DNA of 64,000 nucleotides from Acidobacteriaceae bacterium KBS 89. GTDB taxonomy: Bacteria; Acidobacteriota; Terriglobia; Terriglobales; Acidobacteriaceae. The stretch lies in assembly GCA_000381605.1 (NCBI GenBank), contig KB906755.1:1-64000 (forward strand), read 5' to 3'. The position numbers were made by a program, and so were the translations under genes. This document shows positions 1 through 8,478 of this stretch, piece by piece (the first letter of the stretch is position 1; the number at the start of each line of letters is the position of its first letter). A model generated the notes under the pieces. That model was not told the origin of the DNA and did no database searches. It saw only the letters and a list, made by a program, of their open reading frames with translations.

Positions 1-758
1 CAACCTTCCGTTCTGATTGGGGGGTGCTCATAAACAAACGGACCTGCCTTTTCCGTATGGCACTTAACACAGACGACGTCCCCAGCGACGCTGCTTCGCA
101 GTCCCGTCGCCTTGAAGGTACCGTGCGGATTGTGACAGTCGCTGCATTTGACCAGGCCTTCGTCGACCTTATGGTGGAAAGGCTGGGCAAATGCGGATTT
201 CACGTCAGTGTGGCAGGTATAGCAGAGATTCGGCTGCGAGACCTTGAGAAGGCTGGCCTCGCTCCCGGATTTATGAACGCTATGGCAACCCAAGCAACTT
301 ACGTCTGCAGCTCCGTGTGCCGAGCGCTCGAAATTAGGATGAGCCGCGGCATGGCACTCCAGGCACTTCTTATCGACTACTTTTGGCGTCGCTTTGTTGA
401 ACTGGAAGAGTGTTTCTAGACTGCCGCCTCCTCCCTCTACATGCTCTCTGCCCGGCCCATGGCAACTCTCGCAGGTAACGCCCTTGCCGCCATGCATCAG
501 CGCAAGGCGGGAGTGAGGATTCTCAGCGAACTTCTTGCCTATTTCACTGTGACACGTCTCGCAGGTTTCGGACCCGACAAAATCGGCGGGATTGGGAACA
601 CTTGTCTTCTTGACGTCGGCTTGTTGTTTATCTGGGGTCGCTTGTTGCTTATCTGGGGTCGCTTGCTGCTTATCGGTTGCTGCAGCATCCGCAGACACGG
701 CTTTCCAGAAGCAGAACAACGATACGACGAGCGCCAAACAAAAGAGCAACCGCCTCAT
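1..758 (-). CDS. DmsE-family multihaem c-type cytochrome (3' end outside window)
   Basis: The minus strand is open from an ATG at 758 (GGAGA just upstream) to the left edge, giving 252 residues without a stop. A signal peptide (about residues 1-23) is followed by a linker with repeated ATPDKQ units and then seven CxxCH haem motifs: CETCH, CESCH, CLECH, CLGCH, CYTCH, CSDCH and CVKCH. The motif GSETCETCH after the linker and the spacing fit the DmsE/MtrA-type decahaem family, so about three more haems are expected beyond the edge. Family members carry electrons across the periplasm or through an outer-membrane barrel; that role here is inference. The barrel partner (MtrB/PioB-like) would lie outside the window. 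The haem motifs make the call firm; the exact subfamily is less sure. Confidence 0.88.
   Translation of the reverse strand, partial: MRRLLFCLALVVSLFCFWKAVSADAAATDKQQATPDKQQATPDKQQADVKKTSVPNPADFVGSETCETCHSEIGKKFAENPHSRLALMHGGKGVTCESCHGPGREHVEGGGGSLETLFQFNKATPKVVDKKCLECHAAAHPNFERSAHGAADVSCLGCHSVHKSGSEASLLKVSQPNLCYTCHTDVKSAFAQPFHHKVDEGLVKCSDCHNPHGTFKATGLRSSVAGDVVCVKCHTEKAGPFVYEHPPIRTEG
628..669. repeat. Two tandem 21-bp copies in the cytochrome linker
   Basis: Two adjacent 21-bp units differing at one base encode the ATPDKQQ-like linker between the signal peptide and the first haem of the multihaem cytochrome. A third partial copy follows. The unit length is a multiple of three, so copy number can change without breaking the frame. 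Confidence 0.75.
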
Positions 759-1473
759 GCGTCTCTCCGAAAAGAGGCCTGCAAAGTTAATCGGAATACT
801 TGTTCAGGGCCCACTGCGGTCAGACTTGCGGGAAAGTATTGTCAGTGTTCAGATACGACGGACACACTTGCATAATGCATCTCGACTAGCCAGGTTCATG
901 TCAGGTAAAGCCACGTCCCTATTGCGATATCCGTACGTCTTTGGGGCCAGCGGCTGAGCCCACCCGAACGTTGCGCAGAGCTTACAGCAGCGATTTGCAA
1001 ATGTCGACTAGATAATTGACAGCAATGTGAATTAATGTCGAGGACGGTTGCTCGACATGATTATTCTCCTGCCTATCATTCTTGCGCCAGTGCAGCGTTG
1101 TGAAAACTAGGAAAACCACTAAGGAGGCTGGTAGAGAATTCGGCACTTCCGTAATCGGCACCGAATTGTTCCTCAGCTTGGAATCCGTGGGAGCCCGCGA
1201 TCTCATCGTCGGAGCATACTTTTTCCGATGTCTTGAAACTAGCCTTGAGTGTGGGACTATATACGACGCCCAGGTTCTAGGCGCGCCCGCCTCGCTGATA
1301 CTCTGGCGTTCACTACGGGCCCTAAAGAAACCTATGCCGGAGACAATCCCATCTATGGGATGTGTTTCCACACAATTTTCACTTATTATTCGCCTTTGGG
1401 CGACGAATGAGGATCTACGGGGCGGCAACGGATGACCGGAATGACTGTTATTGATCCGTGGACTCGTGGGACA
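759..1473. other. 715-bp stretch without a convincing gene
   Basis: Both strands have frames of 117-148 codons, but neither has a good ribosome site, recognisable motifs or a normal composition, and they overlap each other. The stretch separates the cytochrome start from the end of the next minus-strand gene. Nothing else could be supported. Confidence 0.5.
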
Positions 1474-2625
1474 TCAGTTTGAAGAGAGCGCGCTGCAACG
1501 GTCGAGGGCCGCCTCAATTTCGCTAACCGTCGACTGGTACCGTTCACTGCCCACGCTTCCAAAATTGTGTCGAAACTCCTCGATTGAGAGGTTCTCCGGA
1601 AACTGGACGTCCAAAGGGAAAAAGTCCTTCTTGGAAAAACCATTCCGCAGCCGCGCCTGCATCGCACCTGCCGCGATGTCGGAGCGAGTTGCGGCGAAGG
1701 TAAATCGCACTCCCGCCCGATCTGCGGCCAAATCACCAAAAGAAAATCCACTACCGCGTGTCAGTGTGTCTAACTGTTCTCTCATCAGGCCCCCTGCGTC
1801 GCTGACGATCGGATGCTCAAGAACGGCGAGAGCCGCGCTGACCGCATAATGTCGTGCCCAATCCTCACGTCCGTTCAAGGTGGTGCCCTGACTGAGCGCG
1901 ACCGCATTCTGAACCAGGACACCATCGGTTTTCAACCCGATGAAACGGGCGATGTTAGAGTGTCCGATTGCAATGCCGAAAGCCAGGATAGCTGCGCGAT
2001 TCTGCTCAATGTTTGAGAGGTCAGCTCGATTGCCTTCTGAAGTTGCGAACGCCGCCTGGAGCAATGCGCCGAACCGTGCATCACCGGAAGGAAGATTCGG
2101 ACCTGCAGCAACAATTCGCCGAAGGCTCTCCGTGGTTGCAACGCGTAATTGCGGGGAGCCGCCCATGAAGATCGCCCACGCTACAGCGCAAATAACAAAG
2201 GTCACGATGCAAACTGCGACCTTCGAGCGGCGGTAGAGAACGCCAAGTCCGAGAATAACTCCGCCCATGCAGGCAGCTACCGGAACGGCGGCGTTGATCC
2301 AAAATGGTGCGTGTCCGGCTCGCAGCGAACGAATCGTCATAGCCAGACCCACAACAACAAGTGGGAGCGCAACGGTCTGAAGCAAGCGGCCCCGAAAAGT
2401 TTGAGCGCGATTGACCACGAATGTTCCTGAGAGGCCAAGTACGCTATATATCGCAACTTGAACCGCGATCGCGCACAAGAGATACGCTGCCTCCACGCTG
2501 AGTCCCAGGGACGACTGCGCAAACTCCACCAGGCGTTGGGGCGGCAACAGCGGAATCGGCAACATGATCAAACCGGCCAGGCTCGCGGCTAAGATTGATA
2601 GCTTTGTCAGTGTTTTCGGAGACAT
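1474..2625 (-). CDS. Uncharacterised membrane protein paired with an Omp85-type barrel
   Basis: A 383-residue protein of no family I recognise. The start is the ATG at 2625, preceded by AGGGATGAAAGA; an upstream extension of the frame overlaps the preceding gene and reads as non-coding. The first half has about five hydrophobic segments (near residues 8-25, 45-65, 80-97, 105-125 and 130-150). The second half is soluble and helical, ending in charged Glu/Arg stretches. It begins 23 bp after the stop of the barrel gene, so the two are probably one transcript. The topology suggests an inner-membrane anchor with a soluble domain on one side; no function is assigned. Confidence 0.75.
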   Translation of the reverse strand: MSPKTLTKLSILAASLAGLIMLPIPLLPPQRLVEFAQSSLGLSVEAAYLLCAIAVQVAIYSVLGLSGTFVVNRAQTFRGRLLQTVALPLVVVGLAMTIRSLRAGHAPFWINAAVPVAACMGGVILGLGVLYRRSKVAVCIVTFVICAVAWAIFMGGSPQLRVATTESLRRIVAAGPNLPSGDARFGALLQAAFATSEGNRADLSNIEQNRAAILAFGIAIGHSNIARFIGLKTDGVLVQNAVALSQGTTLNGREDWARHYAVSAALAVLEHPIVSDAGGLMREQLDTLTRGSGFSFGDLAADRAGVRFTFAATRSDIAAGAMQARLRNGFSKKDFFPLDVQFPENLSIEEFRHNFGSVGSERYQSTVSEIEAALDRCSALSSN

Positions 2626-2647
2626 TCTTTCATCCCTGTAGCCAGCT

Positions 2648-3793
2648 TTAGAACGCTTCTCCGATCCCCATACTAAAGGTCTGCCCATCTTTCCCCTGCG
2701 CGAGATCAAGACGGACATTGAGGTTGTATTTCTTGCTTATTTTGAATCGTAGGCCACCGCCACCGGCCGGAAGGAGATGATCGGCTTGAAACTCACCGAG
2801 GCTAGGCGCGACCCCACCCAGGCCGCCGAAAACCACCATGCCGAATCTCCAAGGCAAACTCAGCCGGTACTCGGCCTGAGTAGCTAGCATACTCCTGTCA
2901 ATGTATCTGCCCGCCACGTAACCACGAAGTTCGTTATTGGTTCCGTAAATGCATTCACCATAGAAAGGCGCATCACCAGCAGTCGTACAACTGAAGAGGT
3001 TGTAAGCCAGAACCTGTCTGCTTCCGAAGCCATGATAGTAGTTGAAGGTGGCACGGTAGGACTCGAATGAATACTTGCTTCCTAGCGCGTCGGAGAAGAA
3101 CATCGACGTGAAGTCAAACCATGTGCCACTCTCGGGGTAGAACCGGTTTGGTCGCGTATCACGGTTGACGTGAAGTCCCAGGGCGGTCAACCTTGTCTGA
3201 AGTCCAACGTCCGATGGTGGTGTGACGCCGCTCTCGTTTTCGGACCGGAGAGTGATATTCGAGTTGCCGGTCAAGAAACGAGGGCCCACCGAGAATTTCC
3301 ATCGCAAACGGTATAGAAAGTCCCCCAGGAACAGCTCGCCGGTCTGCGTCAGGGGAAGTTTTTTACCTGCATCACCGGAGACGTTACCGATGCCATAGAA
3401 GTCATAGTTGATGCTGCCTCGAAAGTAAATTGTCGTGATGTGGTAGGTGTCTTCTTTGGCGTAGAACTCCCCGCCCAGGCCCCCTGCCCGGGTTCCGTTA
3501 TCGGTGATGAGAACAGCTGCGCCAACGGTTGATGGTTGGGATACCGTGTCGGACTTCCGCAGGGAGAAGATATAGCCGCCTGCGAGAACCACACCGGAGC
3601 CGATAGCCGGACTAGAGATGGGGATGGGCGCGGCCACGACGGAGCCAAGCTTCCCAGTTGCTTTCCGCTCTTGTGGGCTCTGAGATGATTGGTCTGGCAG
3701 CGAATCCCAGGATTCATTCTGTTGAGCTTGAGCAAATACAGAAGCAAGAGACACTGCGATCAGATATGTGATCGTTCGCGTTGCCGAATTCAT
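2648..3793 (-). CDS. Omp85/D15 surface-antigen-type outer-membrane barrel
   Basis: A 381-residue secreted protein with a signal peptide (ending near AQA, residue 24). The start is the ATG at 3793 with GGGGGAAG about 8 bases upstream. After a short N-terminal stretch the protein is a chain of amphipathic beta strands. It has the family hallmarks RDTRPNRFYPESGTW, NNELRGYVAGRY and a C-terminal strand ending in Phe (GIGEAF). It carries no obvious POTRA domains, so it is the short surface-antigen type, not BamA itself. Outer-membrane location is established for the family; the substrate is unknown. It sits directly before the membrane protein at 1474-2625. Confidence 0.85.
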   Translation of the reverse strand: MNSATRTITYLIAVSLASVFAQAQQNESWDSLPDQSSQSPQERKATGKLGSVVAAPIPISSPAIGSGVVLAGGYIFSLRKSDTVSQPSTVGAAVLITDNGTRAGGLGGEFYAKEDTYHITTIYFRGSINYDFYGIGNVSGDAGKKLPLTQTGELFLGDFLYRLRWKFSVGPRFLTGNSNITLRSENESGVTPPSDVGLQTRLTALGLHVNRDTRPNRFYPESGTWFDFTSMFFSDALGSKYSFESYRATFNYYHGFGSRQVLAYNLFSCTTAGDAPFYGECIYGTNNELRGYVAGRYIDRSMLATQAEYRLSLPWRFGMVVFGGLGGVAPSLGEFQADHLLPAGGGGLRFKISKKYNLNVRLDLAQGKDGQTFSMGIGEAF

Positions 3794-4030
3794 TTTGTGC
3801 AGCTTCCCCCTGGACGCTTCGTACGAGTCAAAGCACCTGAAAGGGACCGGCAACTCCAATCTTCGTGTGGTGGGCGAGCGTCCATCTGTTAGTGTCCTGA
3901 TCCCCTCACTGATAACGCTTCACAGCCATCTAGTGCGGCGTCGATCCTGATAATTTCAAGACGATACCTTTCGCTTCTGATGCGTATGCGACTGCTGACT
4001 CCATTGGTCTGAAGGAGTATTGGTCTGGTT

Positions 4031-5065
4031 CTAATCGTCCAGGACGGGTTGCCAGGATGTGTCGGGGTTGAAGCGCTCCATCTTTTTGAACTGCTCGAGC
4101 GTATCTGGCCCGAGGTCCTTCTGGTAGACGACGCCATCGTTGCTGACCATGAACGTCTTTACACCGGTGACTCGGTATTCGGCGGGGGAGGCGACGATGG
4201 CGAAGCCGCCGATCATGACGCCTTCGATGACGTAATCGAGTTGTCCGAGAGGGGCAGCGGGGCCTTGTCCCGTGAGGACTTTGAAGAAGTAACCGTGATA
4301 CGGCAATTCTCCGGGGTTGTAACCTTGTGCGATGGCGCGAGCAATCTTTTCGCCGATTGGGCCCTCCCACTTACCGTCGGCAGATTGCCAAGTAAGGCCG
4401 TCCTGCTGACCGGGTGTGCTGATGATGCGCTGAGCGTATTGGTTTACAGCATAGAGCTTGCGTGATCGGAGGGCATAGTCGTCCTGGGCTTCGACGAAGC
4501 CGTGGCAGATTTGGATGGCATCGAGTTCATTGGCGCCTACGCGGCGGTAGAGGAGTTCCTGCTCGCCAGCCTTGGCGTCAAAGGACCATTTGCCGTTTAT
4601 TTTGACGATGGGTACGGGGAAGGGCCAGTTCTCATCGCCGACGATGATGAAGGCGCGCTTGCCGGTTTTGGGATCCACGGAAACCGTCATTTTTTCTTTG
4701 GCCTCGGCGGCGAACCCTAAGGCACGCTGGCGGTCCTGGGCGGTTTCTCCGGTGAAGATGACTTTTTGGCCCTTGGGACCGAAGATCTTTTCGAGTGCGC
4801 CTTCGTCAAATGTGCCAGCGGCGGCGATGAGTGCATCTGCGGCTTGCTGCGCGGTGTTGAAGGTTTCTCCCTCAACCGGGCGAGCTGCCGGTGGGGTTGC
4901 GGGAGTTTGTGCAGGAGCTTGCGTGCCAGTGGCACCCTGATGCGCGCCAAAGAGAACCTGTGTGGAAAGACACACGCAGGCGGCAATGATCGCCATCATG
5001 GAGAGCTCGAAGAGATTTTTTCTGGCGAAGCGTGACATTGGTGAATTCATCATTGTGCTCCTCAT
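4031..5065 (-). CDS. DUF2950 family secreted protein
   Basis: A 344-residue protein with an N-terminal signal segment (about residues 15-40), a Pro/Ala/Thr-rich linker, and a domain with typical DUF2950 features: FNTAQQAADALIAAA at its start, the YRRVGANELDAIQ motif, YHGYFFKVLTGQGP, and the C-terminal stretch on validity of the test sample (VSNDGVVYQKDLGPDT). The function of DUF2950 is unknown. Translation may begin at 5065 (AGGAGG 13 bases upstream) or at the ATG at 5053, which has AGGAG closer to it. It follows the DUF3300 gene by 18 bp and is surely in one operon with it; this pairing recurs in other bacteria. Confidence 0.9.
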   Translation of the reverse strand: MRSTMMNSPMSRFARKNLFELSMMAIIAACVCLSTQVLFGAHQGATGTQAPAQTPATPPAARPVEGETFNTAQQAADALIAAAGTFDEGALEKIFGPKGQKVIFTGETAQDRQRALGFAAEAKEKMTVSVDPKTGKRAFIIVGDENWPFPVPIVKINGKWSFDAKAGEQELLYRRVGANELDAIQICHGFVEAQDDYALRSRKLYAVNQYAQRIISTPGQQDGLTWQSADGKWEGPIGEKIARAIAQGYNPGELPYHGYFFKVLTGQGPAAPLGQLDYVIEGVMIGGFAIVASPAEYRVTGVKTFMVSNDGVVYQKDLGPDTLEQFKKMERFNPDTSWQPVLDD

Positions 5066-5083
5066 GTCTTCCTCGTTACCTCC

Positions 5084-6541
5084 TTACCGTCGCCGGCCTC
5101 CGCCGCCACCTCGGCCACCACCACCGCCACCGCCACGGCCACCGAAGCTGGAGGATCCGCGGTTGCCGTCGGCTCGCGCGGAGGAGCCGTTGTAGCTTCC
5201 ACGGGAACCTGATCCGAAAGCACTGCGGTCTCCGCCGGAGGGACGAGAGACATCGCGGCTTCCGACGCGATCGGGGCCTCCGCCAAAACTACCGCCGCCT
5301 GAATTCATCCGATTGCCGACACTTGCACCGCCGCGATTGCTGGAGAGATTTCCGCCCTGGCGGCCAATCTGGTTTCTGGCGCTGGCCTGACGGTTGGAGA
5401 GGGAGTCTCCGCGAGAGATGCCGCCAAAACGATCGGCTGTGGCGCGGTCTCCGTAAGGTGCGCCACCACGATGCGAAGGATTGTGTCGCCAGGTGTTGCC
5501 GCCAGCAGGTAATTGCGACGGACCACCCGCGCCACCGACGCCACCGGGACGACCAGCCCCGCCGACACCACCTACGCCTCCTACACCGCCTACACCGCCT
5601 ACACCTCCTGCACCACCTACACCACCCACTCCTCCTGCACCACCTACACCACCCACTCCTCCTACACCGCCAACCCCGCCGACACCACCACGACCGGGTA
5701 GCTGCGAGGGCCGATTGCCGCCGCCAATGTTAGTGTTGCGGTTGAAATTGTTGTTGTTATTGATGTAGACGTTGTTGCCACCCCAGCCGCAACCCCAACC
5801 CCAGCCGCCACTCCAGAATGCGCCCATCATTATGCCGACGCCAAACGAGATTGCGAGGCCGGCAGCATAATATCCGGGTGGCGGATAGTAAATAGGGGGA
5901 TAGGGGTAGATGGGAGGCCCATAGACTACGACGGGATCGTAGGAAGGCACGTAGACGACTTGAGGATTCGACTGCTCGACTACGATGACGCTCTTGCTTT
6001 CGACGACTTTGGTTTCTACCTTCTGTTGCTCGGTCGATTTTAGATTGCCTTTGTCCTGAGCCTTTTTACGCATTCGCTGGACTGCATCCATAACGTCGGC
6101 TTGCTGGGCGAGAAATGCGTTGCCGAGGTCAGTGGTCCACTGGATGTCATCGGCGAGGCGCTTGACGACGTCCGGGAGGGCCGCGAGAGCCTGGATGCTC
6201 GGATCCCATGACTCCTTAGCGACGGCGTCGGCGAGAGCTTTATCCTTCAGAGTGGGATTTTTTTTCATCCACTGCTGGAGCTGAATGATCTCGAGGGGAT
6301 AAGTGGAGGCGGCCAGTGTCTGGGCAAGCAGCGGGTCGGGATAGAGAGCAATTGGTGCAACCAGGGAGTCGAGCTGGTCAGACGGAAGTTTGGTTGCCGG
6401 GGTTTGCGAGGTTGCGGGCTGGCTTTGGAGATGAGGCGAGTACAGTTCGGCCAGGGTGTCTCCGGGAACAATGGCGATGACACAGATGAGTGCCATGAAG
6501 TTACGGAACTTAGAAGCTAATTTCTCTGTCGCGGGCCTCAT
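5084..6541 (-). CDS. DUF3300 family protein with Gly-rich C-terminal tail
   Basis: A 485-residue secreted protein. A signal peptide is followed by the DUF3300 domain (about residues 45-260), recognised by LDSLVAPIALYPDPLLAQ, LQQWMKKNP, SWDPSIQALAALPDVV and VYVPSYDPVVVYG. Next comes a Tyr/Pro-rich piece and a hydrophobic Gly/Trp-rich stretch, then a long GGVGGVGG/GGAGG repeat (about 281-330) and an Arg/Gly/Ser-rich end. The start ATG at 6541 has GAGGAAG upstream. The function is unknown. The low-complexity tail suggests an exposed, disordered or wall-bound region. It is co-transcribed with the DUF2950 gene 18 bp downstream. Confidence 0.9.
   Translation of the reverse strand: MRPATEKLASKFRNFMALICVIAIVPGDTLAELYSPHLQSQPATSQTPATKLPSDQLDSLVAPIALYPDPLLAQTLAASTYPLEIIQLQQWMKKNPTLKDKALADAVAKESWDPSIQALAALPDVVKRLADDIQWTTDLGNAFLAQQADVMDAVQRMRKKAQDKGNLKSTEQQKVETKVVESKSVIVVEQSNPQVVYVPSYDPVVVYGPPIYPYPPIYYPPPGYYAAGLAISFGVGIMMGAFWSGGWGWGCGWGGNNVYINNNNNFNRNTNIGGGNRPSQLPGRGGVGGVGGVGGVGGVGGAGGVGGVGGAGGVGGVGGVGGVGGVGGAGRPGGVGGAGGPSQLPAGGNTWRHNPSHRGGAPYGDRATADRFGGISRGDSLSNRQASARNQIGRQGGNLSSNRGGASVGNRMNSGGGSFGGGPDRVGSRDVSRPSGGDRSAFGSGSRGSYNGSSARADGNRGSSSFGGRGGGGGGGRGGGGGRRR
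5555..5695. repeat. Short-unit GGV/GGA coding repeat
   Basis: About 140 bp of 3- to 15-base repeats on the minus strand encode runs of GGVGG and GGAGG in the DUF3300 protein. The units keep the frame, so the array is likely to vary in length between strains. Confidence 0.8.
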
Positions 6542-6698
6542 AACTCACTTCCTCACGGGGAGCGCAAGTTGCGATTGTGAAAGGGTACTCCAGTCCGAAG
6601 GGAAACCATACTAAGAACTCCTACTTTTCCATGCGATGAATGAGCAGCAATGGAGGCCGCGGAACCCGCCTCCCGTTGAGCGAAATGGAAACCGATGT

Positions 6699-8477
6699 TT
6701 AGGAGGCCAGTTGGGCGCGCATTTCGGCGGCATACTGGTCGGCATTAAGACCAGCTAGGAGATGAACGGTCTGGCCGCCCACCCTGGCGATAGCTGCGAT
6801 CCCCTCGGCTTTCAGTTCGGCTTCTCTAACCTTCCCCTCGTCGCGTACAACGAGCCGCAACCGCGTCTCGGCACAGGCATCCACGCGAACGATGTTTTCC
6901 TTTCCGCCCAGAGCGGCGATATAGAGATTTGCTCTGCGAGCAGCATCCGGATCGCGCAGAGTCGGATGAATTCCCGCTACAGGCAGCGCTTTCACCGGGG
7001 AGACTTCCTCGATTTCGTCAGCTTCAGGACCCGCGGTCTGTAGATATTCCTGCATGTCGGTCTTCAGGTTTCCACTCTGCGTGCCGAAGATAGCCTGCAC
7101 TCCATCACCAACAACCACCACTCCAGCAGCCCCAAGAGCTTTGAGCTTGTTCGTGTCAGCTTTGCTTACATCGTGGAGCTTCATGCGCAGACGGGTAATG
7201 CACGAATCGAGGCTGACGATATTGCTGCGCCCACCGAAAGCGCGTACCAATTGCAGCGCAAAATTATCACCGCTGACACTACCGGTGGCCTTCACAGCCT
7301 CCTCCTCCTCACGTCCGGGAGTGAGCAGGTTGAAACGCCGGATCGCAAAGGAGAAGACCCCGTAATACATGCCCGCCCATATCGGTCCGATGAGCAGGAG
7401 CCATAGTGCGTTGTGAGACTTCGGATAAAGCACGACGAAGTCGATGAGACCGTGCGAGAACGTAAAACCGTGCCTGATATTCAAAGCAACACACACAAAA
7501 TAGGCTATTCCAGCGAGAACGGCATGGACAGCATACAGAAGTGGAGCGACAAAAAGGAAAGCGAACTCGATGGGTTCCGTTATCCCGGTAAGAAACGCGG
7601 TGATCGCCGCAGAGATCATGATTCCGCCCACTTTTGCGCGATTCTCAGGGCGCGCGGCACGCCAGATTGCGAGAGCCGCAGCAGGCAGGCCGAACATTTT
7701 GAATAGATAGCCCCCGGTCATTCTTCCGGCAGTCGGGTCACCATGGATGAAGCGCGCTATTTCTCCATGCACGACATTACCGGTGGCGGGATCAGTATAG
7801 TCGCCAGCCTGAAAAAAGAACGGAACGTTCCAAACGTGGTGGAGACCGAAAGGAATGAGTGCGCGCTCAACGACTCCATAGATTGTGAAGGCGAGCGCCG
7901 GGCGTTCATGCACCGCCCAATGAGAGAAAGCATCAATCGCATTATCAATCGGGGGCCAAACGAAACTTAGTACACCGCCAACTGCGATCACAGCAAATGC
8001 AGTGATGATTGGAACGGATCGCTTTCCGGCGAAGAAGCCAAGGTAACTTGGGAGTTTGATGCGGTAAAAGCGATTAAACACAATCGCGGCAATCAGCCCC
8101 ACGATGATACCGCCGAAGACGCCGGTCTCGATTGACGGAATTCCCATCACGCTCGTGGTCTCAATGCCGAGTAGCTTCGCGCATGTACCCATCGTGGCAA
8201 GAAAGACAACATAGCCTACAGTGCCCGCCAGGGCGGCCACACCGTCATTTTCCGTGAGTCCAATGGCTACGCCGATCGCGAAGAGCAACGCGAGATTCCC
8301 GAAGATTGCACCGCCTGCCGTCGCCATGATCTGTGACAACCATGCAGGCAGCCAGGCAAAATTTGCGCTGCCAATACCAAGCAGTATGCCGGCGACCGGC
8401 AGCACGGAAACCGGCAGCATCATGCACTTGCCGATCTTCTGAAGGAGAGAGAATGCGTTTTGGAACGATATTTTCAT
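6699..8477 (-). CDS. nagE: PTS GlcNAc/glucose-type permease, EIIC-EIIB-EIIB
   Basis: A 592-residue permease of the glucose/N-acetylglucosamine PTS family. The start is the ATG at 8477, one base after the stop of the EI fusion gene; a GTG nine bases further upstream is also open but overlaps that gene. An EIIC membrane domain (about 1-385) carries [28 protein letters not shown] and FSHGLIDF. A first EIIB domain (about 405-475) has the phospho-cysteine motif SCITRLR. A second EIIB-like domain (about 515-590) has a related motif with one extra residue, ACAETRLR. There is no EIIA here; it is on the fusion protein next door. GlcNAc as substrate is inferred from similarity to NagE; glucose is possible. 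Confidence 0.88.
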   Translation of the reverse strand: MKISFQNAFSLLQKIGKCMMLPVSVLPVAGILLGIGSANFAWLPAWLSQIMATAGGAIFGNLALLFAIGVAIGLTENDGVAALAGTVGYVVFLATMGTCAKLLGIETTSVMGIPSIETGVFGGIIVGLIAAIVFNRFYRIKLPSYLGFFAGKRSVPIITAFAVIAVGGVLSFVWPPIDNAIDAFSHWAVHERPALAFTIYGVVERALIPFGLHHVWNVPFFFQAGDYTDPATGNVVHGEIARFIHGDPTAGRMTGGYLFKMFGLPAAALAIWRAARPENRAKVGGIMISAAITAFLTGITEPIEFAFLFVAPLLYAVHAVLAGIAYFVCVALNIRHGFTFSHGLIDFVVLYPKSHNALWLLLIGPIWAGMYYGVFSFAIRRFNLLTPGREEEEAVKATGSVSGDNFALQLVRAFGGRSNIVSLDSCITRLRMKLHDVSKADTNKLKALGAAGVVVVGDGVQAIFGTQSGNLKTDMQEYLQTAGPEADEIEEVSPVKALPVAGIHPTLRDPDAARRANLYIAALGGKENIVRVDACAETRLRLVVRDEGKVREAELKAEGIAAIARVGGQTVHLLAGLNADQYAAEMRAQLAS

Positions 8478-8478
8478 G

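Noticed and set aside
628..669. Possible CRISPR or regulatory repeat
   Set aside because: Two 21-bp tandem units inside a coding linker, without spacers.
982..1435. Overlapping frames of 117-148 codons on both strands
   Set aside because: No ribosome site, odd composition, no motifs, and each lies over the other; treated as non-coding.
5481..5768. Pro/Thr-rich plus-strand frames over the DUF3300 tail
   Set aside because: Reverse reading of GGV repeats; no start signal.
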